From contig JABUUT010000012.1 of assembly GCA_021443045.1 (NCBI GenBank), forward strand, positions 1 to 18,746: 18,746 bases of DNA, read 5' to 3'. This DNA comes from Fibrobacteraceae bacterium (lineage in GTDB: Bacteria; Fibrobacterota; Fibrobacteria; Fibrobacterales; Fibrobacteraceae). Every line of letters starts with the position of its first letter. Position 1 is the stretch's first letter. Both the position numbers and the translations under genes were made by a program. The notes under the pieces were generated by a model, which saw only the letters and a list, made by a program, of their open reading frames with translations, was not told the DNA's origin and did not search any database. Below, in pieces: positions 7,968-16,058 of this stretch.

Positions 7968-8622
7968 AGCGGAACTCCTTTGTGGCCTTTTGTGCCACCG
8001 GATACCCGCCTAATTTAGCCGGAGAGAACTTCCACTGGCGCACCGCCTTTAAAGCTTCGGTATCAAAACCATAACCTGCCGGCTCCTGAGTAAGAACCTG
8101 CGCTTGAGCAACGTCTCCATATACATCTATTACAATCAACACTTTTACATAGCCCGAAATGCCTAATTTATTGGCCTTTTCAGGGAACTTCGGCTGAATT
8201 TCCCGCAGTACAGAAGCCTGCTCATCAACCTCCCCAGCCTCATAAACCACATTTTCCATTCCACCGGCTCCCACAACAGCTCCATCGCCAGCATTACCTC
8301 TAGCCAAAGAAAGGTCCATCTGAAAATTTTGACTCCGCCCCGCACTTGGAGAATTGGTGGTAATTTTAAAGGGGTTTGGGTTTACAATGGTACGAATCAC
8401 CTTCTGCTTCACTTCCTGTTTTTTTTCACTTACAAGAACTTCCACTTCCGTTACCGCTTCCAATTTTTTTTCAGTAGCCACCCCTTTGTCAAAGAACAGG
8501 GCATTAATCACAGGAACAGCCAAGAAAAATACGGTATTCACCACAAAGGCCAAAACAAGGGCAACCGGAAACCGGAACCACTTTGCCAAAAAATCGATGA
8601 TTGCCGTATGCTTTAAAAACAC
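7957..8622 (-). CDS. tonB: TonB family energy transducer
   Basis: The 221-residue protein has a short cytoplasmic N-terminus and one membrane anchor at about residues 17-37, followed by a charged helix. A TonB C-terminal domain lies at about 143-221 (PKFPEKANKLGISGYVKV... then FDTEALKAVRQWKFSPAK). The usual long Pro/Lys linker is absent; a short region with a Gly-rich stretch (about 109-121) replaces it. TonB spans the periplasm and pulls on the TonB box of outer-membrane transporters using energy from ExbB/ExbD. The start is GTG at 8622. AGGAG precedes it by three bases, a short gap, and lies next to the exbD stop. There is no other good start before the membrane anchor. Confidence 0.88.
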   Translation of the reverse strand: MFLKHTAIIDFLAKWFRFPVALVLAFVVNTVFFLAVPVINALFFDKGVATEKKLEAVTEVEVLVSEKKQEVKQKVIRTIVNPNPFKITTNSPSAGRSQNFQMDLSLARGNAGDGAVVGAGGMENVVYEAGEVDEQASVLREIQPKFPEKANKLGISGYVKVLIVIDVYGDVAQAQVLTQEPAGYGFDTEALKAVRQWKFSPAKLGGYPVAQKATKEFRFVK

Positions 8623-9027
8623 CTACTCCTCTCGATTTGCCGAAATTGAAACCTTGCGCACCTTGGCCAAGTTACATTCGTCTAAAATGTCTACCACAAC
8701 CCCGTTGGGAGCATCACGGTCACTTACAATAATGACCGGTCTGTCGGGGGCTTCCGCCATCATCTGGCGAAGCACCGTGTTTAAAGTTTGAAGATTCACC
8801 TGGGTTTCATTTATGTGTATAGTCCCTTGGCGGGTTACGCCAATTAAAATGCTTTCCTTGGCCAGATCCTTGGCAGAGCTGGCTTTGGGCTTAGTCACAT
8901 CAACCCCCGTTTCCCGGGTAAAAGTTGAAGTAACTATAAAGAAAATAAGAAGGATGAACACCATGTCTAGCATTGGGGAAACATCGATGCCTCCTTCTTC
9001 TCTGGTGCGTTTTCTAATAAAACTCAT
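8623..9027 (-). CDS. exbD: ExbD biopolymer transport protein
   Basis: The 134-residue protein has a basic cytoplasmic start (MSFIRKRTREEGG), one membrane span at about 22-35, and a periplasmic domain. IDVSPMLDMVFILLIFF is the signature of the family, and Asp21 matches the membrane Asp that carries protons in ExbD/TolR. It should form the motor core with the ExbB genes just upstream. ATG at 9027 was chosen over a longer frame starting at 9072 because GGAGG precedes it and because ATG overlaps the exbB stop as ATGA. The start of tonB abuts the stop. Confidence 0.93.
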   Translation of the reverse strand: MSFIRKRTREEGGIDVSPMLDMVFILLIFFIVTSTFTRETGVDVTKPKASSAKDLAKESILIGVTRQGTIHINETQVNLQTLNTVLRQMMAEAPDRPVIIVSDRDAPNGVVVDILDECNLAKVRKVSISANREE

Positions 9028-9650
9028 TTGTCCTCCATGCACATGGACGCAAAGCGCAAAGCATCGCTCCAAACCCGGTCTTCCAAAATTTCTACCCGGC
9101 TGGCCAAATAATTGTAGGCAAGCATCAGTGGAAAAGCAACCAGCAGCCCTGCTTGAGTGGTGAGCAAGGCTTCAGAAATCCCATCGGCCAAAAGTACAGG
9201 GTTGCCAAAGCCAAAAAGCTGAATGGTTTCAAAAGTGTGAACCATACCCGACACAGTTCCTAAAAGCCCCAGCATAGGAGCAATGGCGGCACAAGTGGAA
9301 ATGGTCTTTAAGGATTTTTGCAAGTTTAATGAAATGTTATGGCGGGTGGCTTCCATGGCGTTGCGAACAGCAACCGGGCCATTTTGGCGCTCTTTGCAAA
9401 TAGCTTGGGCAAGAGCCAAAAAGTAACCGTAGCGGCGACTACGCAGCTTGGCCATGGCAGCCTCTGAGCCCTTGTTTTTTAGGGTCCTGAAAAAGCTTCC
9501 AGACGACTTTCCCTTTAGCATAAAATAGTAGCCGTAGCGTTCCAGCATTAAAAACCAGCCCACCCATCCCAAAATAAAGATAGGAGCCAAAACCCAACCA
9601 CCTCGGTAGACGATGTGCATAGCTTGTTCTATGGCAGAAATTTCATTCAT
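9024..9650 (-). CDS. exbB: ExbB/TolQ/MotA-type proton channel protein
   Basis: The 208-residue protein has three membrane spans at about residues 16-36, 118-138 and 160-181. The conserved blocks APMLGLLGTVSGM (124-136) and DGISEALLTTQAGLLVAFP (156-174) identify the family, and the large loop between spans 1 and 2 is cytoplasmic. It surrounds the ExbD dimer and together they use the proton gradient. It is the shorter of two ExbB-type genes here, equivalent to ExbB2 of Vibrio. ATG at 9650 has no visible ribosome binding site, unusual within this operon. The 57 bases before it (9651-9707) show no clear promoter. Confidence 0.9.
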   Translation of the reverse strand: MNEISAIEQAMHIVYRGGWVLAPIFILGWVGWFLMLERYGYYFMLKGKSSGSFFRTLKNKGSEAAMAKLRSRRYGYFLALAQAICKERQNGPVAVRNAMEATRHNISLNLQKSLKTISTCAAIAPMLGLLGTVSGMVHTFETIQLFGFGNPVLLADGISEALLTTQAGLLVAFPLMLAYNYLASRVEILEDRVWSDALRFASMCMEDK

Positions 9651-9707
9651 ACAACGGTTTGGATTTTTTAAAGGTCTTAGGTTAAAAACATGTTTAAAAC
9701 AAACGCT

Positions 9708-11195
9708 TTACTTACTTTCTTCCTTAATCCACAAGGCGTTTAAAACAGCAAGGCCCGTTTTTTCCATGCGGCCTCGAAGTGCATCAGCTCTATTGGTAAG
9801 GAAGGTGTGTAAAAGTTGGAGAGGAATGGCCACAATAAGGCCCGCTTCTGTAGTAACCAAAGCCACAGAAATACCGCCCGCCAACAACTTTGGATCACTG
9901 GTACCATGCATGGTAATCACGTCGAAAAGTTCAATCATGCCCATAACGGTACCCAACAAACCCAAAAGTGGAGCCGTGGCCGCAAAAACAGAAACCCAGG
10001 AAAGCCCCTTCTCTATTTTAGGAACCGCAGAGGCAAAAAGTTCTTCCAAGGCACTTTCTGCGGTGGCGCGGTTTGGATAATTCTTATCCAAGACAGTCTT
10101 CAAAACCTTCCCCACGTATCCATAAGCCTTTGAAGACTGTTGGCGGGCTGCATCCACATTGCCCTCCTGTAAGGCCCGCAGCCCGCGCCGCGCCCCCAAG
10201 CCTCCAAAGCCCACAAATAAAATCCAAACCAGTTTCCATAAAACAATCAAAAGACCAAATGCAAAAATGGCCACAATGGGATACATCAAAATACCCCCAT
10301 CGTTAAAGAATTCCTTCAACTCATCTTGCCAGGTCTTTTCTTGATGGCTGGCAATTTCAGAAGAAAGTTCCGTACTCAGAAGCACATCTACAGGAACCAT
10401 GGCGTAAGAGGAATCTTCGGCACTCTTAAAGGCGCTAGCCGCATCACTCTTGGTTTCTGGAGTCAAATTTTCTTGCCAACTAAAACTGCGTGCTTTTTCT
10501 CCAGCCACTGGGAGCATCAAGGCTGTAGGAGCATCGGAACTATCCAAGCCCTTTGCCTTTTGCATGGCATAGAGGCCTCCCAAACGCATGCGATCACCCT
10601 GAGCCACCTGACTTCCAAAAATCAGTTCAGCCTTTTCAACATAGGCTTCGCGAGAAAAATCCATTTCGTACTGGGCTGCTTCCAGCACCGCCTTTGCAAT
10701 TCTAAGAGGGTCATCCCTGTAGATACCCATTTCTTTTTTTACCTTGTTAAAAACTTCGGTACGTTCTGCAACTTTAAAGGGAATACCTTGTTCTGCAAAC
10801 TTGCTCAAAGTTTCCAACCGTTCTGGCCCTGCTGCCAAAGAAAGGAATTCAGCCCGAGCCTTTTCGGCCTGGAGCTTCACTTGAGCCAAGTCTTCACGAC
10901 TCACCCGAACTTCTTCAAACAAGCGGGTTCGCTCACTCATTAAAGCATCTATCTTTTCTTTGTTTTCTTGATACTTTTCATTGAACATTTCCCGTTCTTG
11001 GTTAGCCGTTTCACGGTCTTTCCAGCGGGCCGCCACCGCCATGTCACGCTTTTTGCGGGCTTCTTCCAAGTCGGCCTTGGCACTATTCAATTCGGCCCGT
11101 TTCTTAACAGCATCAATATCGTTTTGGGCGTGAACCACAGCAAAAGAGCCCAAAGCTAAGGTTAAAGCCAAACAAATGGTAGAGAGCTTATTCAT
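9708..11195 (-). CDS. ExbB-type protein with long periplasmic coiled coil (TtpC-like)
   Basis: The 495-residue protein has a signal peptide cleaved near VHA-Q (residue 23). A charged coiled coil follows at about 25-120, then a helical periplasmic region to about 295. A MotA/TolQ/ExbB domain comes last, with spans at about 300-325, 403-425 and 445-466 and the motifs APLLGLLGTVMGM (408-420) and GGISVALVTTEAGLIVAIP (440-458). An ExbB domain with such a periplasmic extension is the hallmark of TtpC, the extra component needed by Vibrio TonB2 systems. The ATG overlaps the DUF3450 stop (TAATG) and has GGGAGG seven bases upstream. The periplasmic part probably contacts the DUF3450 or TPR protein. 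Confidence 0.88.
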   Translation of the reverse strand: MNKLSTICLALTLALGSFAVVHAQNDIDAVKKRAELNSAKADLEEARKKRDMAVAARWKDRETANQEREMFNEKYQENKEKIDALMSERTRLFEEVRVSREDLAQVKLQAEKARAEFLSLAAGPERLETLSKFAEQGIPFKVAERTEVFNKVKKEMGIYRDDPLRIAKAVLEAAQYEMDFSREAYVEKAELIFGSQVAQGDRMRLGGLYAMQKAKGLDSSDAPTALMLPVAGEKARSFSWQENLTPETKSDAASAFKSAEDSSYAMVPVDVLLSTELSSEIASHQEKTWQDELKEFFNDGGILMYPIVAIFAFGLLIVLWKLVWILFVGFGGLGARRGLRALQEGNVDAARQQSSKAYGYVGKVLKTVLDKNYPNRATAESALEELFASAVPKIEKGLSWVSVFAATAPLLGLLGTVMGMIELFDVITMHGTSDPKLLAGGISVALVTTEAGLIVAIPLQLLHTFLTNRADALRGRMEKTGLAVLNALWIKEESK

Positions 11196-11998
11196 TATTT
11201 GCCCTCCCTAGGAAAAGAAACAGGAATAGTCACAATCTTTGGAGCCGATTTTCCTTCGGCCACTTTTATCACATCTTTAAGAACAGTACGCATCACCAGG
11301 TCGTCGGAAACATTCTTCCAGGCCCAGCCACCATCTGCAGTTCGTTCAAGCCAAAGCACGTCGTTGCCGTCGTTACTTACAAAAACCGAAGCCACGGCAC
11401 CATAACGCAAAAATGTGCCAGCCACATTTCTAGCATCTACAGCCAAAAAACCTTTATACACTTCCGTGGTGTAACCTAAGCGAATGCGGTCGTAAAAAAC
11501 CTCCAATGTCCTAGAAAGGGCATCATCCGCTTCAATCAAATTTTTATGGAGCTGGTTGGCAATTTCTTGTACGCTTTTTACAACCTCCTCATTCTTGTAT
11601 GGAAAATCCGATTCAAACACAGGAACCAGGGAGTCAATAACCCTGGCCATGGATTCATTGTATTTAGCCTTGCGGCTTTCAAACCAGCGTATGGTGCCCA
11701 TTGTTTTTTGGCGTGCATCGGCTAATTTATTAAGTTCCGCCTTTAGAGAATCTATCTCGGCGTTAAGAAACTTGTTCTGCTGAGCCAGAGCCTGCACTTT
11801 TTTGCGGCCCACCTCTATAAATTCGGCATGGCGCTTTTTTTCGGCTTCGTGAAGTTTCTTTTCACGAGCCGTTTCAGACTCCACCGCCTTGGTCTGCCGC
11901 TTTACACTTTCAACCGTTTCCTGGGCACTTGCAAAACCAGTCCAAACACCAGCAAGGAGCAAGCCCAAGAAAAATCTCGATAACATACAATATTTCAT
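11195..11998 (-). CDS. DUF3450 periplasmic coiled-coil protein
   Basis: The 267-residue protein has a signal peptide ending ASA-Q (residues 23-26), a coiled coil at about 30-105 rich in Lys, Glu and Ala, and a C-terminal globular part. The segment RYGAVASVFVSNDGNDVLWLERTADG..W is typical of DUF3450, a family that repeatedly sits directly before TtpC-type ExbB genes. Function is unproven; by position it is probably a periplasmic partner of the TtpC coiled coil. ATG at 11998 has AAGG six bases upstream. A second ATG at 11986 would keep most of the signal peptide. It heads the TonB-type operon. Confidence 0.82.
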   Translation of the reverse strand: MKYCMLSRFFLGLLLAGVWTGFASAQETVESVKRQTKAVESETAREKKLHEAEKKRHAEFIEVGRKKVQALAQQNKFLNAEIDSLKAELNKLADARQKTMGTIRWFESRKAKYNESMARVIDSLVPVFESDFPYKNEEVVKSVQEIANQLHKNLIEADDALSRTLEVFYDRIRLGYTTEVYKGFLAVDARNVAGTFLRYGAVASVFVSNDGNDVLWLERTADGGWAWKNVSDDLVMRTVLKDVIKVAEGKSAPKIVTIPVSFPREGK

Positions 11999-12007
11999 AA
12001 GAACCTT

Positions 12008-12036
12008 ATTTTAAGGTAGACCAAGAAAAAATACAA
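12008..12036 (-). promoter_or_regulatory. Candidate promoter of the TonB-type operon
   Basis: On the minus strand TTGTAT (12036-12031) and TAAAAT (12013-12008) are separated by 17 bases, an acceptable sigma-70 arrangement. It would start transcription near 12001 and leave the AAGG at 12007-12004 outside the message. That is a weakness, unless the start codon in use is the ATG at 11986. It overlaps the terminator of the preceding gene. Confidence 0.3.
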
Positions 12037-12067
12037 AGAACCTTCGCCAAAAACGAAGGTTCCTTTG
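12024..12067 (-). terminator. Intrinsic terminator of the ankyrin lipoprotein gene
   Basis: AACCTTCG at 12039-12046 pairs perfectly with CGAAGGTT at 12054-12061 around a seven-base loop. The stem extends through CAAAG (12034-12038) and CTTTG (12063-12067) with one bulged base. On the minus strand the stem is followed by TATTTTTT (T run at 12031-12026), the layout of a rho-independent terminator. It lies about 80 bases after the ankyrin gene stop. Confidence 0.75.
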
Positions 12068-12145
12068 AAAAAAATGCAAATTTTCAGATTTTTAGCCACC
12101 ACTAGAATTCATTTTTATTTTTAGAGGTGACTTTTTAAAAAAGAA

Positions 12146-12886
12146 TTAGCACTTACTGCGGAATTCCTTGCAGAATGCAGGAGTATTCTTAGCCTTGTTC
12201 TTCTTCAATTCCTTGATTAAACGGGTGTAACCTTCGTTGGCAGCCCAGTCCAGAACAGAGTAGCCTTGACCACACTTCACATTCAGGTCTACGCCCTTTC
12301 CAATGAGGAACATCATGGCATCGTAGTTGCCGCTTTTTACAGCCCAGTGGATTGGGTAGTAACCATCGGGGCCCTTTACTTCGAGAGGTGCACCAGCATT
12401 AGCCAGCATCTCAAGAATGTCGGCCTTGCCAAGCTTGGTGGCGATAAGAACAGCGGAACTCAGGTTGGCAGGTTCTGCTCCTTCCTTGGCTAGCTGTTCC
12501 AAAAGACGGGAAACAATGTCTTTGTTGCCCATGGTTACAGCGTTGTCTATGACAGTTTCACCTGCGCTGTTGCGTACGTTGGCCTTGGCTCCGTGGTCAA
12601 AAAGGTAATTGAGAACCATCATGTTGCCCTTGTTGGCAGCAATGGCCACCGCATTGTTACCATTGTCGGCAGCGGCGTCAATTTCAAAGGAAGCCTGGAG
12701 GAACAAAGTCATTTTTGCAGTATCACTGTTCACCGCAAAAGAAACAAACTGGTTGGGAGTGAATGCAATTTGCTGTTTTGCAATAAATTTACGCACTGAG
12801 GTAGGATCATTTGGATCCATTTTGTCGTTACAAGCAGTAAGGCCAAGCAACATGCAGCCAGCGCAGAGCAAAAGTTTCTTGTTCAT
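12146..12886 (-). CDS. Ankyrin-repeat lipoprotein
   Basis: The 246-residue protein has a lipoprotein signal (LLGLTAC, lipidated Cys19) and a short linker. About five ankyrin repeats occupy residues 45-230, for example GNNAVAIAANKGNMMVLNYL, GYYPIHWAVKSGNYDAMMFL and a last unit with GYSVLDWAANEGYTRLI. Ankyrin repeats bind proteins, so an envelope scaffold role is likely. Two Cys near the C-terminus (CKEFRSKC) could form a disulfide. ATG at 12886 has GGAGA six bases upstream. The gene stands alone between a divergent promoter region and its own terminator. Confidence 0.85.
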   Translation of the reverse strand: MNKKLLLCAGCMLLGLTACNDKMDPNDPTSVRKFIAKQQIAFTPNQFVSFAVNSDTAKMTLFLQASFEIDAAADNGNNAVAIAANKGNMMVLNYLFDHGAKANVRNSAGETVIDNAVTMGNKDIVSRLLEQLAKEGAEPANLSSAVLIATKLGKADILEMLANAGAPLEVKGPDGYYPIHWAVKSGNYDAMMFLIGKGVDLNVKCGQGYSVLDWAANEGYTRLIKELKKNKAKNTPAFCKEFRSKC

Positions 12887-12915
12887 GAAATCTCCAATTT
12901 TTTCGGTTTTTTCTA

Positions 12916-12926
12916 AATATATACCA
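12916..12926 (-). promoter_or_regulatory. Candidate extended -10 promoter of the ankyrin gene
   Basis: The minus strand reads TGGTATATATT, which holds TATATA or TATATT behind a TG. The start of transcription would be near 12910, giving a leader of about 24 bases with the GGAGA ribosome binding site. The shared region with the plus-strand gene (12887-12997) is very AT-rich with long T runs. No clear promoter for the plus-strand gene could be picked. Confidence 0.4.
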
Positions 12927-12997
12927 AAAAATGCTTTTTTTGATATTTTTTTTTGAGGTAAAAAATCTATTTACATTATTTTATTTAAATTTTGGCC

Positions 12998-13786
12998 ATG
13001 AAAAGATATTTTTTTATTACAGTCCTAGCTCTTGCTACCCTTTCCCAAGCCGAATACCGCGTGTTCATAGACAATTCCATGGCAGCTCCCCAAACCAGCA
13101 CCACCCAGAAATATGAGGAACGTGTATCCGTTGGCCCCTATGTAGAATTTACCAACGTAAAAATGAAGGATACAGACTACCGATACAAGGTTGCAGGCCG
13201 CCCCTACAAAATTAGCATCGACAACTCCTTTACCTATGGTTTTGCCGGCAACATGCCCTTTGACCAGTACATTGGCTTTTATATGATGGTGGCCTACCAG
13301 TACCTGGGAATTGATTACCAAGACAAAGATTTGGAAGGTGGCTACGCCCTGGTTGAAAAATACGACCGTGAATGGGAAGATTTTAACGACGAAATGGACT
13401 CTTCCGACGTAAAAGGCCACCAAGACCTCCACACGGCCCTGTTCCAAATTGGCTTTGACCTGGGGCTTCCGTTGTACGCCAACTACAACAACCAGACCAT
13501 GTTCAAAATTTTCAGCTATATCGGCGGCATTGCAGGAAAAACATTCTTTTCCAACGACTCCCGCTTTTTATCACCTATTCTGTGGGGCTACGCCTACGGC
13601 CTTGGTGCCCGCTTTGCCATTCACAGCGTAACACTTTCTGCAGGCATCCGCAACTCCAGAGAGTTTATCCATACCAACTACGAAAAGAAAATGTCTGAAT
13701 CCGAATATAAAAACGATGACGAAATGATGTTGGATATCAACAATTATATCCAGCCCTTTGTGAACCTGACTATTTCCTTATTTTAA
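12998..13786 (+). CDS. Secreted, probable outer-membrane protein of unknown family
   Basis: The 262-residue protein has a signal peptide (MKRYFFITVLALATLSQA, cleaved near residue 18). The remainder is rich in Tyr, Phe and Gly with alternating patterns (SVGPYVEFTNV, FIGFYMMVAYQY-type strands, WGYAYGLGARFAIHSVTLSAG), and the protein ends VNLTISLF. A C-terminal Phe after an alternating strand is the usual mark of an outer-membrane beta-barrel. I do not recognise the family. ATG at 12998 was preferred over an in-frame TTG at 12992; neither has a ribosome binding site. The gene's last 17 bases overlap the end of the convergent transglycosylase gene. Confidence 0.7.
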   Translation: MKRYFFITVLALATLSQAEYRVFIDNSMAAPQTSTTQKYEERVSVGPYVEFTNVKMKDTDYRYKVAGRPYKISIDNSFTYGFAGNMPFDQYIGFYMMVAYQYLGIDYQDKDLEGGYALVEKYDREWEDFNDEMDSSDVKGHQDLHTALFQIGFDLGLPLYANYNNQTMFKIFSYIGGIAGKTFFSNDSRFLSPILWGYAYGLGARFAIHSVTLSAGIRNSREFIHTNYEKKMSESEYKNDDEMMLDINNYIQPFVNLTISLF

Positions 13787-16058
13787 GCTTGTCCCCAGCC
13801 TTAATCTTAGTGTCTTTAAGATTATTCCACTTAACGATGTCTTCTATAGTCACCTTGTACTGGCGTGCAATGTCCCACAGGCCCTCCCCTTTTTGCACTG
13901 TGTGAACGGCCTCGCCAGAGGCTGTTTCTGTAGGCAAACTATGGGTGGAGGAACCCGCAATTTTTAACCTTTGCCCCACATTAATATTGGTGGATGAGCC
14001 TAAGTCGTTCAAGCGCTGTATTTCGTCAACTGTGGTGCCAAATTTCCTGGAAATATTAAAAAGATTGTCGCCCGCTTCCACCACATAAATGGTGGTTTGT
14101 ACGGGGGTAATGTCCTTCATTTCTTTGTTTTTCTTGGGGGCATTGTCGTTAGCCGCCGAAAGCACTTCTAGAGACTTGGATTTTTTTGCCTTTCTGGGAG
14201 CAGGCAACTCTGGAATTTCAAGAGAATCCCCAACCTGAAGACGTTTTGTAAAGCCATCATTTTCTTGCATCAGCAGAAGCACCGGAACATTGTAGGCCTT
14301 GGCTATGGCTGCATAAGTATCTCCAGCACGAACACCGTAACGCTCTCCTTTTTTAAGGGGAGTTACAATGGAAGTGGAAATAGAGGGCTTTAAGTCGGGC
14401 TTGGAAACAAAAATGGTGTCTCCCATCTTTACCTGGGCATCGTCGGCCATGGAATTCCAAATACGCAAAGTTTCTGCAGAAACTCCGTAACGGCGGCCAA
14501 TAGAAGCCAGATTATCACCCAATTTTACCACGTAATTCTTTACCTTGGTGGGCTTTTTTGTGGAGGTTTTCTTTTTAGGTTCCACTTTAATAGGAATAAG
14601 CAAGCTCTGCCCTATACGAAGTCGAGTCCCCTTCATGTCGTTGGCCTGCTGGATTTCGGCAACCTTAATGCCATACTGCCGCGCAATCACTCCCAGGTTT
14701 TCACCCTTGCGCACCTTGTGCTTGTGCCAACTTGAAAAATTGTTCTTTTCCATTTTGTCGTAGCCTTCTATAAAGGCATCTCGAGTACCCACCGGCAAAC
14801 GCAGCAAATAGGAATCCTTGTTGGGAGGCGTACACCACTTTACCAACTCCATGTTCAAATCACGAATGGAATCTTCCTTTACCTTAATTACCTTGGCCAC
14901 TTCTTCCAACGGAAAAGAATCAAAAACGGTAACGGTATCAAACTCGGGCATATGGTGCTGAACCACCGTCATATCGTATTCGGAAGGGTAATGCCCAATA
15001 ACCATGGCGGCCAAAATTCGAGGCACATACCGCATGGTTTCTTTGGGGAGTTCCAAATCCCAATAAGTAATGGCAATGGAGGTGTCTCTCGTAGAATCTT
15101 CCTTCATTTCCTTAAGAAGTCGGCGCACACGGCCTTCGCCACAGTTGTAGGCCGCCATAGCCAAAAGCCAGTCATCAAATTCATCATGGAGGCGGTTTAA
15201 GTACTTAAGGGCCGCCATGGTGGCCTTTTCTGGGTTTCTACGCATGTCTACCCAAAAATCAACTTCCAAACCATACCGCTTGCCCGTTTCGGGAATAAAC
15301 TGCCACATGCCCGAAGCTTTTGCCCGGCTGTAGGCTTTTACCTTAAAGCCCGATTCCACCAAAGCCAAGAAAATAAGGTCTTTGGGCATGTTGTATTCCA
15401 TCAATTTTGCATAAATTAATGAATCGTAGGCCGTTTTGCGATTGAGGGAACCTTCCATAAAGGCTCTAGCCTGGGTGGTCATATAAAAAATTTCTTGCAA
15501 AACACGCTCATTAAATTCTACAGGCAAAGAAAACTGGGACACATCCAGAGTGTCCAAAAAGTTCTCGATAATTTGTAATGAAGCACTGTCGGCTTCTTTT
15601 TCTTCAATGGTTTCCACTCCTTCTATGGAAACCTCATTTTGCATATAAACTTGCTCATCTTGACTAGAATTGGGCAGGTTTGGAAAAACTTCATCTAAAG
15701 CACGAACAATGCGAAGGGGCATTTCAGCACGATACAGAGAATCTTCAACCCTAGACACATTATTGCAGTAAAGGGAGTCAAACTTTTCAGAGACAAGTAG
15801 TCGCATGGCATTATCCAGATAATGCCTAGCCAACGACCACTCCTGGTTGTCTATAGCCTGCAAACCATACTGATAATACACCCAAGACGGACGGACAGCC
15901 AAAGAGTCCGACACCCTGACCTTCAGTGCTTGTTCAGCAAAGGAAATATCTTCCGCACTAGAAGGCGTAGCCTCCGTTTCTACAGAAACTTGCTTGGATG
16001 CACAACCTACCAAAGCCAGCGTTAAGAGAACTGGCCCTACTAGTCTAGCCCAAATCAT
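13770..16058 (-). CDS. mltD: MltD-like membrane-bound lytic transglycosylase with five LysM domains
   Basis: The 762-residue lipoprotein (LALVGC, lipidated Cys19) has a long N-terminal region with helical repeats (to about 190) and an SLT catalytic domain at about 205-365. The latter holds ALVESGF with catalytic Glu235, ASGMWQFIPETGKRYGL and AAYNCGEGRV (302-311). Five LysM domains follow, near residues 445-489, 508-552, 574-616, 657-701 and 718-761. The enzyme cuts peptidoglycan glycan strands to 1,6-anhydro ends, and the LysMs hold it on the wall. E. coli MltD is about 450 residues with two LysMs, so this is a large version. The third LysM (about 574-616) is the most divergent. ATG at 16058 (TGATG with the previous stop) was preferred over GTG at 16061; no close ribosome binding site, so coupling is likely. 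Confidence 0.9.
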   Translation of the reverse strand: MIWARLVGPVLLTLALVGCASKQVSVETEATPSSAEDISFAEQALKVRVSDSLAVRPSWVYYQYGLQAIDNQEWSLARHYLDNAMRLLVSEKFDSLYCNNVSRVEDSLYRAEMPLRIVRALDEVFPNLPNSSQDEQVYMQNEVSIEGVETIEEKEADSASLQIIENFLDTLDVSQFSLPVEFNERVLQEIFYMTTQARAFMEGSLNRKTAYDSLIYAKLMEYNMPKDLIFLALVESGFKVKAYSRAKASGMWQFIPETGKRYGLEVDFWVDMRRNPEKATMAALKYLNRLHDEFDDWLLAMAAYNCGEGRVRRLLKEMKEDSTRDTSIAITYWDLELPKETMRYVPRILAAMVIGHYPSEYDMTVVQHHMPEFDTVTVFDSFPLEEVAKVIKVKEDSIRDLNMELVKWCTPPNKDSYLLRLPVGTRDAFIEGYDKMEKNNFSSWHKHKVRKGENLGVIARQYGIKVAEIQQANDMKGTRLRIGQSLLIPIKVEPKKKTSTKKPTKVKNYVVKLGDNLASIGRRYGVSAETLRIWNSMADDAQVKMGDTIFVSKPDLKPSISTSIVTPLKKGERYGVRAGDTYAAIAKAYNVPVLLLMQENDGFTKRLQVGDSLEIPELPAPRKAKKSKSLEVLSAANDNAPKKNKEMKDITPVQTTIYVVEAGDNLFNISRKFGTTVDEIQRLNDLGSSTNINVGQRLKIAGSSTHSLPTETASGEAVHTVQKGEGLWDIARQYKVTIEDIVKWNNLKDTKIKAGDKLKIRK

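Noticed and set aside
9028..9072. N-terminal extension of ExbD (MERCFALCVHVHGGQ...)
   Set aside because: It overlaps the end of exbB, has no family match, and the ATG at 9027 has GGAGG and an ATGA overlap.
10326..10943. Plus-strand open frame of 205 residues opposite the TtpC-like gene
   Set aside because: It is antisense to a clear ExbB-family gene, has no domain or signal, and its composition reflects the complementary codons.
13802..13824. Inverted repeat TAATCTTA/TAAGATTA considered as terminator for the 12998-13786 gene
   Set aside because: It is AT-only apart from one pair per arm, lies inside the transglycosylase coding region, and has no T run after it.
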